Shown piece after piece: positions 1 to 8,957 of a stretch of DNA of 45,522 nucleotides. Each line of letters starts with the position of its first letter. Position 1 is the stretch's first letter. The translations under genes were made by a program, and so were the position numbers. The DNA is from Streptomyces sp. PTY087I2 (GTDB taxonomy: Bacteria > Actinomycetota > Actinomycetes > Streptomycetales > Streptomycetaceae): NCBI RefSeq assembly GCF_001687325.1, contig NZ_LZRD01000041.1, positions 1 through 45,522 on the forward strand, written 5' to 3'. The notes under the pieces are model-generated. The model did no database searches. It was not told where the DNA came from and saw nothing but the letters and a program-made list of their open reading frames with translations.

Positions 1-3000
1 CACCAGCGTCCCCGGGACCACCGCGTGATCGGTCGCGTTCCATCCCTCGACCACCCACCCCCGCTCCACCGCGGAGAGCACGTCCAGCTCACCGGTCCGT
101 ACCTGCGGGTCCGCCGCGACCGTCTTCAGCAACCGCACCAGACCCGCGGCCAGCCGGCCTGCCGTCTCCTCGTCGAACAGATCCCGGGCGAACTCCAACC
201 GCCCCGACACACCCGCCGCACCACCCTCCCCATCCCGCGACTCCACGAGCCGGAAGAAGAGGTCGAAGCGGGCGCTCCCGGTGTCCATCAGCTCGGACTC
301 GGCTTCGAGCCCCGCCAGATCCAGCCGCGAACCATCGCTGCTCTGTACGTCGAGCGCGGTTTGGAACAGCGGGTGCCGGGCCAGCGACCTGGCCGGATTG
401 ATCTCCTCCACCAGCCGCTCGAAGGACAGGTCCTGATGCGCGTACGCTGCCAGGTCGCTCTCGCGTACCCGGTCCAGCAGTTCACGGAACGTCGGATCCC
501 CCGACGTGTCCGTACGCAGCACCAGCGTATTGACGAAGAACCCGACCAGATCGTCCAGCGCCGCATCCGTACGCCCTGCGATCAGTGAGCCGATCGGGAT
601 GTCCGAGCCCGCACCGAACCGCGACAGCAGAGCCGCCAGACCCGCCTGGACCACCATGAACAAGCTGGCGCCGCTGGCGGCCGCCAGATCCCTGAGCTGT
701 TCATGGGTCCGCGCGGGCAGCTCGAACAGGACGCGCCCCCCGTCATGGGTGGCCACGGCGGGCCGCGGCCGGTCGATCGGCAGCGCGATCTCCTCGGGCA
801 GCCCGTCCAGCGCCTCGCGCCAGTAGCGCAGCTGCCGGGCCAGCTCGCTGCCTTCCTCGGCGGCGTCGCCCAGCAGGTCGCGCTGCCACAGCACATAGTC
901 GGCGTACTGCACCGGCAACGGCTCCCACACCGGCTCCCTGCCGGCACACCGCGCCGCGTACGCGACGGACAGATCCCGGGTGAACGGGGTCACGGACCAG
1001 CCGTCACAGGCGATGTGATGGACCACGAGCTGCAGGACGCACTCATCCTCGGCCGGTACGAACAACCGGGCGCGCAGGGGTATCTCGGCGCCGAGGTCGA
1101 ACCCTTCCCGGGCCTCCTCCGCCAACGCGGCCTGAAGCCGGTCCCGGGTGACCGGTACGACGGGCAGCGCCACATCCGCGGCCACCGGGTCGAGGATGAG
1201 CTGACGTGCCTGTCCGTCTGCTTCCGGGTGGATCGTGCGCAGGCTCTCGTGACGCGCGACGACGTCGTTCAGAGCTGCCCGGAGCGCCGGGGTGTCGGGC
1301 TTGCCCAGCAGCCGGATGGCCACCGCTTCGTTGTACACGGAGTCCTGGCCGCCGAGTTGGTTGAGGAACCACAGCCGCTGCTGGGCGGGGGACAACGGGA
1401 TCTCCGCCGGGCGCTCGGCGGCGACGAGCGGCTGCCTCGCGCCCCGAGCCCCGGCCAGCTGCTCGACCAGGCCTGCGACCGTCGGGTTCTCGAAGACGCT
1501 GCGGAGCGGGATCTCCGCCTTGAAGGCCTTGCGCACCTTGCTCACCAGCTTGGTGATGTGCAGCGAACGTCCGCCGATGAGGAAGAAGTTGTCGTCGACC
1601 TCGACCTTCTCCGTCTCGAAGACCTCCGCGGCGAGAGCGCAGACGATCTCTTCCTGCGGAGTGCGGGGGCGGTGCGCCGGGGCGTCTCCGGCCGAAGACA
1701 GCTCCGGGGCGCCGTCCTGCCGGCTGCTCTCCCGGCTTGCGGCGAGGGATGCCCGTGCCCGGTCCCGCACCTCCTGGGCGCGGTCGGAGACGGCGAGTGC
1801 GTCGACGCGCTGCTGCGGGCCCGCCTCCGAGAGTTCCCGGAGGAACGTCAGGAAGCCTTCTTGGTAGGCCTCCAGAGCGACCTCGTCGTAGAGGTCCGCG
1901 TTGGCGTCGCAGTCGATCTGCAGACCGGCCTCGGTCGTGCGGTCGTAGATCAGGAAGGACAGGTCGTCGGTCGGCCCGGTGGCCAGCGTGCGGGGCCGGG
2001 AGGGGACCTCGCCGAAGGACAGCTTGTGGTCGAACATCATGAGATTGACGTGCGGGCCGACCAGTCGGCGGTCTGCGGCCAGCATGCCGAGTTCCTGGCG
2101 GATGTCCTCGTACGGGTAGCGCTGGTGGCGGGTGGCTCCACGCAGCTCGGCCGAGACCTGGTGCATCAGCTCGGCGACCGTGACGCCGTCGGGGAAGGCG
2201 ATCCGCAGGGGCAGAACGTTGGACACCATGGACGGCACGCTCAGCGCGGTGCGGCCCAGCCGGTTCGACACTGGCAGCCCGAGGATCACTTCCCGCTCGC
2301 CGGTCAGCCGCTGGAGGTAGGCGGCGACCGAGGCGAACAGCACCGGTGGCCAGGAGGTCTCGGCCGCACGGCCGAGGTCGCGCAGACGGTCGGTCTCCCG
2401 CTGTGGCAGGTGCGCGGTCCGGTGGACGAGCTCGAACACCGCACCTGGCTGCCGTCCGGACAGGCTGACCGGCTCGGGCGCGTCGGCCATTCGTTCCGCC
2501 CAGTGATCCCGGTCCCTGGCCCGACGCTCGGAGCCCTGGTACGCGGCGTGCTCGTCGAGCAGGTCGGTCAGCGGCGCGAAGGGACTGTCGCCGACAGGGA
2601 GCCCGGACGCCAGTGCCGAGTAGATCTGCGGTACGCGCTGCGCGATGACGACGACGGTGTAGCCGTCGGCGATCAGGTGGTGATAACGGTAGAACCAGAA
2701 ATGCCGTTCCTCGCCGACCTTGAGCAGGGCGAACAGGAACAGCGGGTCCCGCAGGGGGTCCACCGGGCGGTCCAGCTCCGAGGCCATCCAGGCACGGGCG
2801 GCCGCCTGCGGATCGTTCTCGGTGGTGAAGTCGAGCCGGACGGGTTCGAAGGCGAAGTCCGCCGCGGGCACCACTCGTTGGGTCGGCTCACCGTCCGTGT
2901 GATCGAAGCGGACGCGCAGCGTGTCCGCCTCCTCGACCACGTGGCGCATGGCCTGTTCAACCAGCTCCGTGTCCAGGGAACCTTCGATGTCGAGGTACTC

Positions 3001-3102
3001 GCCCAGGAGGAAGACCGTGTTCTGCGGATTCAGCTGCTGTGCGTACCAGATACCCGACTGGGCGGCAGTCAGCGGCAGGGAAACGTCCTGTCGTACGGAC
3101 AC
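1..3102 (-). CDS. NRPS, partial: C-T-C-(A), first module lacks an A domain
   Basis: Large nonribosomal peptide synthetase running off the left edge. It starts with GTG two bases after the stop of the preceding NRPS, so translation is probably coupled. Domain order: C (about residues 5-450, HHLIADG at 141-147), a linker, T (carrier Ser513 in IGGRSL), C (about 560-990, HHIACDG at 695-701), then the sequence leading into an A domain where the window ends. Both condensation motifs are intact. The first C opens LPLTAAQSGIWYAQQL, like EntF-type C domains that accept a donor from a separate carrier protein; the second looks like an ordinary LCL domain. No adenylation motifs lie between the first C and T, so this carrier must be loaded in trans. 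The adjacent A-T protein is the obvious candidate (inference). I translated the minus strand by eye. Confidence 0.9.
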   Translation of the reverse strand, partial: MSVRQDVSLPLTAAQSGIWYAQQLNPQNTVFLLGEYLDIEGSLDTELVEQAMRHVVEEADTLRVRFDHTDGEPTQRVVPAADFAFEPVRLDFTTENDPQAAARAWMASELDRPVDPLRDPLFLFALLKVGEERHFWFYRYHHLIADGYTVVVIAQRVPQIYSALASGLPVGDSPFAPLTDLLDEHAAYQGSERRARDRDHWAERMADAPEPVSLSGRQPGAVFELVHRTAHLPQRETDRLRDLGRAAETSWPPVLFASVAAYLQRLTGEREVILGLPVSNRLGRTALSVPSMVSNVLPLRIAFPDGVTVAELMHQVSAELRGATRHQRYPYEDIRQELGMLAADRRLVGPHVNLMMFDHKLSFGEVPSRPRTLATGPTDDLSFLIYDRTTEAGLQIDCDANADLYDEVALEAYQEGFLTFLRELSEAGPQQRVDALAVSDRAQEVRDRARASLAASRESSRQDGAPELSSAGDAPAHRPRTPQEEIVCALAAEVFETEKVEVDDNFFLIGGRSLHITKLVSKVRKAFKAEIPLRSVFENPTVAGLVEQLAGARGARQPLVAAERPAEIPLSPAQQRLWFLNQLGGQDSVYNEAVAIRLLGKPDTPALRAALNDVVARHESLRTIHPEADGQARQLILDPVAADVALPVVPVTRDRLQAALAEEAREGFDLGAEIPLRARLFVPAEDECVLQLVVHHIACDGWSVTPFTRDLSVAYAARCAGREPVWEPLPVQYADYVLWQRDLLGDAAEEGSELARQLRYWREALDGLPEEIALPIDRPRPAVATHDGGRVLFELPARTHEQLRDLAAASGASLFMVVQAGLAALLSRFGAGSDIPIGSLIAGRTDAALDDLVGFFVNTLVLRTDTSGDPTFRELLDRVRESDLAAYAHQDLSFERLVEEINPARSLARHPLFQTALDVQSSDGSRLDLAGLEAESELMDTGSARFDLFFRLVESRDGEGGAAGVSGRLEFARDLFDEETAGRLAAGLVRLLKTVAADPQVRTGELDVLSAVERGWVVEGWNATDHAVVPGTLV

Positions 3103-3104
3103 GG

Positions 3105-5930
3105 CTAGTTACCTCCATTGGCGCCGCGGACAAGCTGAATGAACTGCGTCGCGACCGAATTGCGGTAGAAGTCCTGGGTGGAGACCCGGGGCAGCCCCCG
3201 GTCCCGCATCTCCCGGAGCAGCCGGATCACCAGCAGCGAATTGCCACCGAGCTCGAAGAAGTTGTCGCCGGGCCCGACCTCGGTGCTCAGAATGCGGCTC
3301 CACAGCGCGAGCACCTCGTCCGCCAAGGGGTCGGCGGGCCCGGCAGCCGGTGCGGCGGCGCCCCCGGCCGCGTTGCCGCGGACGGCCGGCTCGGGGAGGG
3401 CGGCGGTGTCCACCTTGCCGTTGATGGTCAGCGGGATGGCGTCCACCCGGGTCACCGAGGCAGGCATCATGTAGTCCGGCAGCACACCGCCGGCATGGGT
3501 GGACACGTCGGCCTCGGACACGCTCGCGTCGCCGAGTGACACATACGCGTCGATGCGTGCCGTCGCCGTGTCACCCGGGGTTTCGTACCGGAGCACAACC
3601 GCCGCCCCCGACACGGCCGGGTGGCCCAGGAGTACATTGCGGATCTCGTCGAGTTCGATCCGGTGGCCTCGGATCTTGACCTGGTTGTCCAGCCTGCCCA
3701 GATGGTCGAGCCGCCCGTCCGGCCGCAGGCGTCCGCGGTCGCCACTGCGGTAGATCCGACCGCTGCCGTACGGGTCGTCGACGAAGCGCTGCGCGGTGAG
3801 TTCGGGCTGGTGGAGATAGCCCTGCGCCACGCCCGCGCCGCCGACGTAGATCTCCCCGGACGCCCCCGCCGGCAGCACACGGCCCCGAGGATCGCGCACC
3901 GACAGGGACCAGCCGGGCATCGCCCGCCCGACGGATCGGGTCCGGGCGACGACGTCGGCGGGCTTCACGGTCTGCTCCGTGACATGGACCGTGGTCTCGG
4001 TGATCCCGAACATGTTGGAGAGCCGGCAGCGGGTGTGGGAGTGGCGGGCGAACCACGGCGCCAGCATGGAGACGTCCAGCGGTTCACCGCCGAACACGAC
4101 CAGACGAAGGGCCAGCGGCGAACGCAGTCGGCCGTCGGCCTCGATGAACTGGGCGAAGGCGGACGGGGTCTGGCTGAGCACGGTCACGCCCCGTTCGACG
4201 ACCAGGTCGTAGAAGAGCTCGGTGTCCCGCGTCACCCAGTAGGGCACCACGACGAGTTCACCGCCGGTCAGCAGGCAGCCCCAGATCTCCCAGACGGAGA
4301 AGTCGAAGGCGCTGGAGTGGAAGAAGGTCCATACGTCGGATCCGTTCAGCTCGAAGTCCTCCCGGACGCCTTCCACCAGGGCGGCGACGTTGCGGTGCGG
4401 GACGACGACGCCCTTGGGGCGGCCGGTGGAGCCGGAGGTGAAGATGGTGTAGGCGGCCGCCGATCCGTCCTCGGCGAGCGGAGGCAGTTCATCGGCCGCA
4501 CGGTCGGCGAGGGCGATCAGATCCGCCGGAGAGATCACCTTCACCCCCTCGATGCGCGGGAACGTGCCGACGGCCCCGACGACGATCCGCATCCCCGCGC
4601 TGTCCACGGTGTAGCGCAGGCGTTCCTCCGGGTAGCGGATGTCCATGGGGACGTACGCGCCCCCCGCTTTGAGGATGCCGAGGAGGGTCGCGACGAGCTC
4701 CGCCGTACGGTCCATGGCCACACCGACGAGACCGCCGGGCACGACGCCGAGCAGGCGCAGTCCCCGGGCGATCCGCTCCGCGCGTTCGTCGAGCTGCGCG
4801 TAGCTGAGCCGGGTGTCACCCTCGACCACGGCGGGAGCGTCCGGCCGGCTGCGCGCGACCTCCGCGAACAGCCCGTGGATGGTGCGGTCCTGCGTGCCCG
4901 GGGCGGTGACGGAGGCGGTGACGCCGCGGTCCACGGTCTCCAGCGCCTCGCCCTCGGACATGAGATCGACACCGGCGAGGGTGCCGCCCTCGCCGACGGC
5001 TCGTCCGCGGTCGGCCAACTGTTCCGCCACGTGGGCGACATGGCGTGCGAAGGCCCGGGCGATGCCCGGATCGGTCTCGCCCTCGTCATAGCTGAGGACG
5101 CCGGAGACCGAGCGGTCCGCTTCGCGTCGCCAGTGCAGGACGAGAGGAAGCGGCGGTGCGAGGAATGGCCGGTAGTGCACGCCGGGCCGCTGCGTGCTGA
5201 CGTACACCCCCACGGTGGGCACCGGCCCGCGGTCGCCGAGCGGAACACCGTCGGTGGCGTGCCACTGGGCGACGTACGCGGCGGCGTCCTGGTCCTCGTC
5301 CACGGGTACGGAGAACACCGGGGTCCCACCGTCGGTGTCCTCCGGGTCGAACACGGCGACGGCGGTGTCCTCCCCCGCCGAGTACCGGGCCAGCACCAGG
5401 CCGACGGCGGCCAGCAGCAGCTCGTCGGACGGCTCCTGGGCCTTGATCTCCACCCCTGCCGTGCCCGTGCGGCCCGTGCGGGACGGTTCGCCGAGACCCC
5501 ATGCGACACGGGGGCGTTCGCCGCCGGCGGGCGTCGCCCGACGGTCCGCCACGGCCGGAGCGTCCGGTCCGGTTCCTCCCGGCAGGGACACCGCCAGCTC
5601 CCGCAGCTCCCGCTCGCTCAGCGCCGCGCGCCGGGCGACCAGTACGAGGTCGGCCGGGCCGTCGGCGTACCGCAGCAGCACAGCACGGACCGGGGGGCCC
5701 GACAGCGCGAGCGGCCTCCCGGCCTCGGTGTCCCGGCGCGCCTGTGCGGCCGGGGACGAGGAGGCGGCCGGGACGGACTCGTGCCAGAGGCGGATGCCGC
5801 CCACGGTCCTCGGAGCGGCAGCGCCGTCGGCGACCCGAACGGTGAGGCTGTGGCACGACCTCGCCCGGGCGGCCGGCAGCCGGCCCGCACCGACGGGAAC
5901 GGCCACACGGTAGCGGACAGCTGTCGACAT
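3105..5930 (-). CDS. NRPS C*-A-T protein, threonine-like A domain, dead C-like N-terminus
   Basis: 941-aa NRPS. Residues 1 to about 340 look like a condensation-domain remnant: the site where HHxxxDG is expected reads ARRAALSE, so it should be inactive. An A domain follows (about 365-810; TIFTSGSTGRPKG and GRLDNQVKIRGHRIEL core motifs), then a carrier domain (FFELGGNSLL) near the C-terminus. Specificity positions read by eye are D, F, W, S, V, G, M, V, H, close to the threonine code DFWNIGMVHK. Established: in ramoplanin-type systems a module lacking an A domain is served by a separate Thr-loading A-T protein. Inference: this protein loads the A-less module encoded immediately downstream. The ATG start is clear. 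It sits in one minus-strand operon with the thioesterase and dehydrogenase. The exact amino acid is uncertain. Confidence 0.88.
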   Translation of the reverse strand: MSTAVRYRVAVPVGAGRLPAARARSCHSLTVRVADGAAAPRTVGGIRLWHESVPAASSSPAAQARRDTEAGRPLALSGPPVRAVLLRYADGPADLVLVARRAALSERELRELAVSLPGGTGPDAPAVADRRATPAGGERPRVAWGLGEPSRTGRTGTAGVEIKAQEPSDELLLAAVGLVLARYSAGEDTAVAVFDPEDTDGGTPVFSVPVDEDQDAAAYVAQWHATDGVPLGDRGPVPTVGVYVSTQRPGVHYRPFLAPPLPLVLHWRREADRSVSGVLSYDEGETDPGIARAFARHVAHVAEQLADRGRAVGEGGTLAGVDLMSEGEALETVDRGVTASVTAPGTQDRTIHGLFAEVARSRPDAPAVVEGDTRLSYAQLDERAERIARGLRLLGVVPGGLVGVAMDRTAELVATLLGILKAGGAYVPMDIRYPEERLRYTVDSAGMRIVVGAVGTFPRIEGVKVISPADLIALADRAADELPPLAEDGSAAAYTIFTSGSTGRPKGVVVPHRNVAALVEGVREDFELNGSDVWTFFHSSAFDFSVWEIWGCLLTGGELVVVPYWVTRDTELFYDLVVERGVTVLSQTPSAFAQFIEADGRLRSPLALRLVVFGGEPLDVSMLAPWFARHSHTRCRLSNMFGITETTVHVTEQTVKPADVVARTRSVGRAMPGWSLSVRDPRGRVLPAGASGEIYVGGAGVAQGYLHQPELTAQRFVDDPYGSGRIYRSGDRGRLRPDGRLDHLGRLDNQVKIRGHRIELDEIRNVLLGHPAVSGAAVVLRYETPGDTATARIDAYVSLGDASVSEADVSTHAGGVLPDYMMPASVTRVDAIPLTINGKVDTAALPEPAVRGNAAGGAAAPAAGPADPLADEVLALWSRILSTEVGPGDNFFELGGNSLLVIRLLREMRDRGLPRVSTQDFYRNSVATQFIQLVRGANGGN

Positions 5931-6011
5931 ATGCGGACTCCTGCGGGGCGAAGGTGATCGAAGCTAGGGGCGGGGCAGGGCAAGGGTGGGGCGAAAGCGG
6001 GGAGACACCGC

Positions 6012-6836
6012 TCAGCGGGCGGTGAAGCCTCCGTCGACGGTGACCGTGGTGCCGGTCACCTGGCGCGAGTCGTCACCCGCCAGCCAGAGGGCGGCTCCCG
6101 CGATGTCGTCCGGCTCGACGAGCCTGTTCATCGGCTGTGCCTGTACGAAGATCTCCTCGTGCTCCTCGACGGCCACATCGAGGGAGCGGGCGATCTCGGC
6201 GAGCATGCGGCCCTCGACCAGCGGGTCGTCCCGTACGGAGCCGGGGCAGAGCGCGTTGACGCGTACCCGGTGCGGGGCGTAGTCCAGGGCGGCGGCCTTG
6301 GTGAGGCCGATCAGCCCGTGCTTGGCGGCGACGTATCCGGCGAAGTGGCGGTAGCCGACGAGCCCGGCGGTCGAGGCGATGTTGATGACGCTGCCCTCGT
6401 TCCCGGCGACCATCGAGGGAACGACGGCCTTCATCATCCGCCAGGCCCCGGTGAGATCCGTGTCGACCATCAGATCCCACTCGTCCTCGGTGATCTCGTG
6501 GACCGCCTTGCCCGAAGGGGCCGCGATCCCGGCGCCGTTGACCAGCACCTGCACGGACCCGAACCGGTCGAGAGCCTGGTCGATAGCCGTCCGGCACGCA
6601 TCAGGGCCGCGGACATCGGCGCTCAGCGCGAGCACGGCGGCCCCGTGGCGACGGCAGAGGTCGGCGGTGTGCTCCAACTGCCCGGTGGAACCGAGGGGAT
6701 AGGGCACCCCGTCGAGGTCCTGCGCGATGTCCAGCAGGACGAGGTCGGCGCCCTCCTCGGCGAACCGGGTGGCGCAGGCGCGGCCGAGGCCACGCGCCGC
6801 ACCCGTGATGACGGCTGTCTTGCCCTTCAGCTGCAT
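6012..6836 (-). CDS. SDR-family NAD(P)-dependent oxidoreductase
   Basis: 274-aa short-chain dehydrogenase. It has the nucleotide-binding motif TGAARGLGRA, NGAG, catalytic Ser in NIASTAG and YVAAK. After the second beta strand there is an extra loop (about residues 38-62, DIAQDLDGVPYPLGSTG). Loops of this kind mark the mycofactocin-associated, carveol-dehydrogenase-like SDR subgroup, in which the nicotinamide cofactor may stay bound. The sequence ends with the usual VDGGFTAR. It lies between the thioesterase (12-base gap) and the NRPS gene (81-base gap), so it is probably a tailoring enzyme acting on an alcohol or ketone in the peptide or a precursor. It is not a FabG; a better candidate for the polyketide ketoreductase lies at 24065. 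Substrate unknown. Confidence 0.85.
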   Translation of the reverse strand: MQLKGKTAVITGAARGLGRACATRFAEEGADLVLLDIAQDLDGVPYPLGSTGQLEHTADLCRRHGAAVLALSADVRGPDACRTAIDQALDRFGSVQVLVNGAGIAAPSGKAVHEITEDEWDLMVDTDLTGAWRMMKAVVPSMVAGNEGSVINIASTAGLVGYRHFAGYVAAKHGLIGLTKAAALDYAPHRVRVNALCPGSVRDDPLVEGRMLAEIARSLDVAVEEHEEIFVQAQPMNRLVEPDDIAGAALWLAGDDSRQVTGTTVTVDGGFTAR

Positions 6837-6848
6837 GGTCCGGGCCTC

Positions 6849-7583
6849 TCAGCCGAGCGTGCGGGTGATGGCGGCCAGCAGCGGCGCCGGGTCGTCGGCC
6901 AGATACATGTGGTGGCCCGGGATCTCCTGGAACCCGAACTCCGCAGCGGTCGCCTCCCGCCACTCCTCGGCCTGTTCCCTGGTCACCAGGTCGTCCGTGG
7001 TACCGCGCAGCGAGGTGACGGGGATCCCCAGCCGGTCCCGGGACAGCGGCCGGTAGTTCTCGTGCATCTCGACGTCGGCACGCAGCAGCGGCAGCAGCAG
7101 CTCCCGCATGTCGGGGTCCTCCAAAGCCTCGTGCTTGTAGCCCGCGAACGCCTCGACCTGGCCGAGGAACGCGTCGTCGTCGAGGCCGGTGGCCCGGTCG
7201 CTGCGGCCGGTCCACGGTCCGGGGGATCCACTGACGAAGAGGTGGACGGGCCGCGTGGCACCCTCCCGGTCGAGGTTGCGTGCGATCTCGTATGCGAGAA
7301 CGGCCCCGAGGCTGTGGCCGAACAAGGCGACACGGCGATACCCCCGGGTCAGCTCGGCGACCCCCGAGGCGAGCTTCTCGCCGGCCACGACGGCGTCGCG
7401 GAAGAGCTCGTCGAGGAAGAGCTCCTCGCGCCCCGGCAGCTGCAGGGGGATAACGTCCGGGCTGCCCTCCGGCAGGTCCTTCCAGCCTCGGTAGAACCCG
7501 GCGCCCCCACCCGCGAAGGGCAAGCACACCAATGCGCAGTCCGCACGGCCTCGGGCATCGCCGTAAAAGGGGTCGGTAGCCAT
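6849..7583 (-). CDS. Type II thioesterase (NRPS/PKS proofreading)
   Basis: 244-aa alpha/beta hydrolase of the thioesterase II family. It shows LPFAGGGAGFYRGW, the nucleophile motif GHSLGA, an Asp in RGTTDDLV and a C-terminal His in PGHHMYL, all in the usual order. Such enzymes clear misloaded or stalled acyl groups from carrier domains. The start is the ATG at 7583, preceded by AAGGAAG at good distance; longer in-frame starts would add an unrelated basic leader. It is the first gene of the minus-strand NRPS operon and lies downstream of a SARP-type element at 7674-7702. Confidence 0.92.
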   Translation of the reverse strand: MATDPFYGDARGRADCALVCLPFAGGGAGFYRGWKDLPEGSPDVIPLQLPGREELFLDELFRDAVVAGEKLASGVAELTRGYRRVALFGHSLGAVLAYEIARNLDREGATRPVHLFVSGSPGPWTGRSDRATGLDDDAFLGQVEAFAGYKHEALEDPDMRELLLPLLRADVEMHENYRPLSRDRLGIPVTSLRGTTDDLVTREQAEEWREATAAEFGFQEIPGHHMYLADDPAPLLAAITRTLG

Positions 7584-7673
7584 CGTCAATGTCTTCCTTT
7601 TTCGACGAAAGAAAAGATCCGGCGGGCAGGGCTTGCACCCGGCCCGTGCCATCCTGCGGGCGGCAGCTTTTCC

Positions 7674-7702
7674 CCGGCAATCTCCTCGGCAACAAGCTGC
7701 CA
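7674..7702 (-). promoter_or_regulatory. SARP-type triple heptamer element, NRPS operon promoter
   Basis: Read on the minus strand: heptamers TGGCAGC, TGCCGAG and TTGCCGG, separated by 4-base spacers (11-base pitch). The third heptamer would serve as the -35 box; CAGGAT 18 bases further (7656-7651) is a fair -10. It points to the thioesterase-SDR-NRPS operon and lies back to back with the element at 7732. Binding by a SARP from this cluster is inference. Confidence 0.65.
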
Positions 7703-7731
7703 TCGGCAGCAGCACCCGCCGCCGCCCCTCA

Positions 7732-7760
7732 TGGCAGTTTGCTGCAGCGCCACTTGAGGG
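7732..7760 (+). promoter_or_regulatory. SARP-type triple heptamer element, Hpg operon promoter
   Basis: Heptamers TGGCAGT, TGCAGCG and TTGAGGG with spacers TTGC and CCAC. TTGAGG makes a -35 box, and CATGCT 18 bases later (7778-7783) is a weak -10. It faces hmaS, which starts at 7926. With the divergent copy at 7674-7702 it accounts for most of the identifiable structure in the 342-base gap 7584-7925; I see no gene there. Confidence 0.68.
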
Positions 7761-7925
7761 GATTACAGGTCGGCCACCATGCTGAGGAAGTCATTATTCT
7801 CAGACGCCGGTGCGAACTTCGACCCGCCCACAGGAATGGCTGCGCGATATGCCTGCGGGGCCCGAAACACGTCGCCGCGAAGCCTCATCGAAGCCGGACC
7901 CAAGAATTCCTGACAGGGGAGCGCC

Positions 7926-8957
7926 ATGACCGCGTACGACGTCGAATACATAGAGATCTATGCAAGCGACCGGAAGTACACCATCGACTACTTCGTCTCC
8001 TCGTTCGGGTTCACGGAGGTGGCCCGGTCGACGACGGCCGGCCGGGATTCGGTGCTGCTGCGTCAGGGCGGCGTACAGCTGGTCGTCACGACGGGGCCCG
8101 ACACCGAGGACTTCCTCTCGCTGCACGGTGACGGTGTCGCGGACATCGCGTTCGCTTGCGAGGACGTCCTCGGCACCCTCGACGGTGCGCTCGCGGCCGG
8201 CGCCACGCTGCTGAGCGAAACCGCCACGGGAGCACCGGTCGTCTCCGGATTCGGCGTGGTCCGCCACACGCTCGTCCAGCGCCCCGCGGGCAACGCCCCG
8301 GCGTTCCCGGCCGACCGGGAGTGGACAGCGTCGGCCACCGCCCCGGCCGCGGCCCCGGAGACGCCCGTGCTCCGCAAGCTCGACCATGTCGCGGTGTGCC
8401 TCGAAGCGGGCACCCTGCGCGACGTCGTCCGCTTCTACATCGAGGGCTTCGGCTTCACCCAGTTCTACAGCGAGTACGTAACCGTCGGCGAGCAGGCGAT
8501 GGACTCGATCGTGGTGCGCAGCCCCTCCGACGACATCACCTTCACGATCATCGAACCGGACACCACCAAGAAGTCGGGCCAGATCGACGAGTTCCTGGAC
8601 CGCAATGGTGGCGGCGGTGTCCAGCATCTCGCCTTCCTGGTCGACGAGATCATCCCCTCGGTCCTCGAGTTCCAGCACCGCGGAATCGAGTTCCTGCAGA
8701 CGCCCGGCACCTACTACGACGCTCTCGCGGAGCGCATCCCGAGCCTCGAGACGGAGATCGCGGGCCTGCGCAAGGCAAACGTCCTGGCCGACCTTGACGA
8801 GTGGGGCCACCTGCTGCAGCTGTTCAGCCGTTCCCCCTTCGAACGGCGCACGCTGTTCTTCGAGCTCATCCAGCGCCAGGGCGCGCAGGGCTTCGGCAGC
8901 GCCAACATCCGCGCGCTGTACGAGGCCGTGGAGCGGGCCCGGGAACTCGCCTCGTGA
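7926..8957 (+). CDS. hmaS: 4-hydroxymandelate synthase
   Basis: 343-aa two-domain VOC-fold iron dioxygenase. It converts 4-hydroxyphenylpyruvate to 4-hydroxymandelate, the first committed step to Hpg. The iron ligands expected for the HPPD/HmaS family are present: His154 (KLDHVAVC), His234 (GGVQHLAFLV) and Glu313 (LFFELIQRQG). Sequence alone leaves the paralogous 4-hydroxyphenylpyruvate dioxygenase as an alternative, but the short length and the Hmo, HpgT and prephenate dehydrogenase genes that follow settle the role. The ATG has a GGGGAG ribosome site. The stop overlaps the GTG of the next gene, so the three genes form one operon. Confidence 0.93.
   Translation: MTAYDVEYIEIYASDRKYTIDYFVSSFGFTEVARSTTAGRDSVLLRQGGVQLVVTTGPDTEDFLSLHGDGVADIAFACEDVLGTLDGALAAGATLLSETATGAPVVSGFGVVRHTLVQRPAGNAPAFPADREWTASATAPAAAPETPVLRKLDHVAVCLEAGTLRDVVRFYIEGFGFTQFYSEYVTVGEQAMDSIVVRSPSDDITFTIIEPDTTKKSGQIDEFLDRNGGGGVQHLAFLVDEIIPSVLEFQHRGIEFLQTPGTYYDALAERIPSLETEIAGLRKANVLADLDEWGHLLQLFSRSPFERRTLFFELIQRQGAQGFGSANIRALYEAVERARELAS

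Noticed and set aside
703..3108. Long open frames on the plus strand opposite the NRPS genes, and similar ones opposite most other genes
   Set aside because: They are the usual high-GC shadows. Their products have no recognisable motifs, whereas the minus strand translates into intact C, A and T domains.
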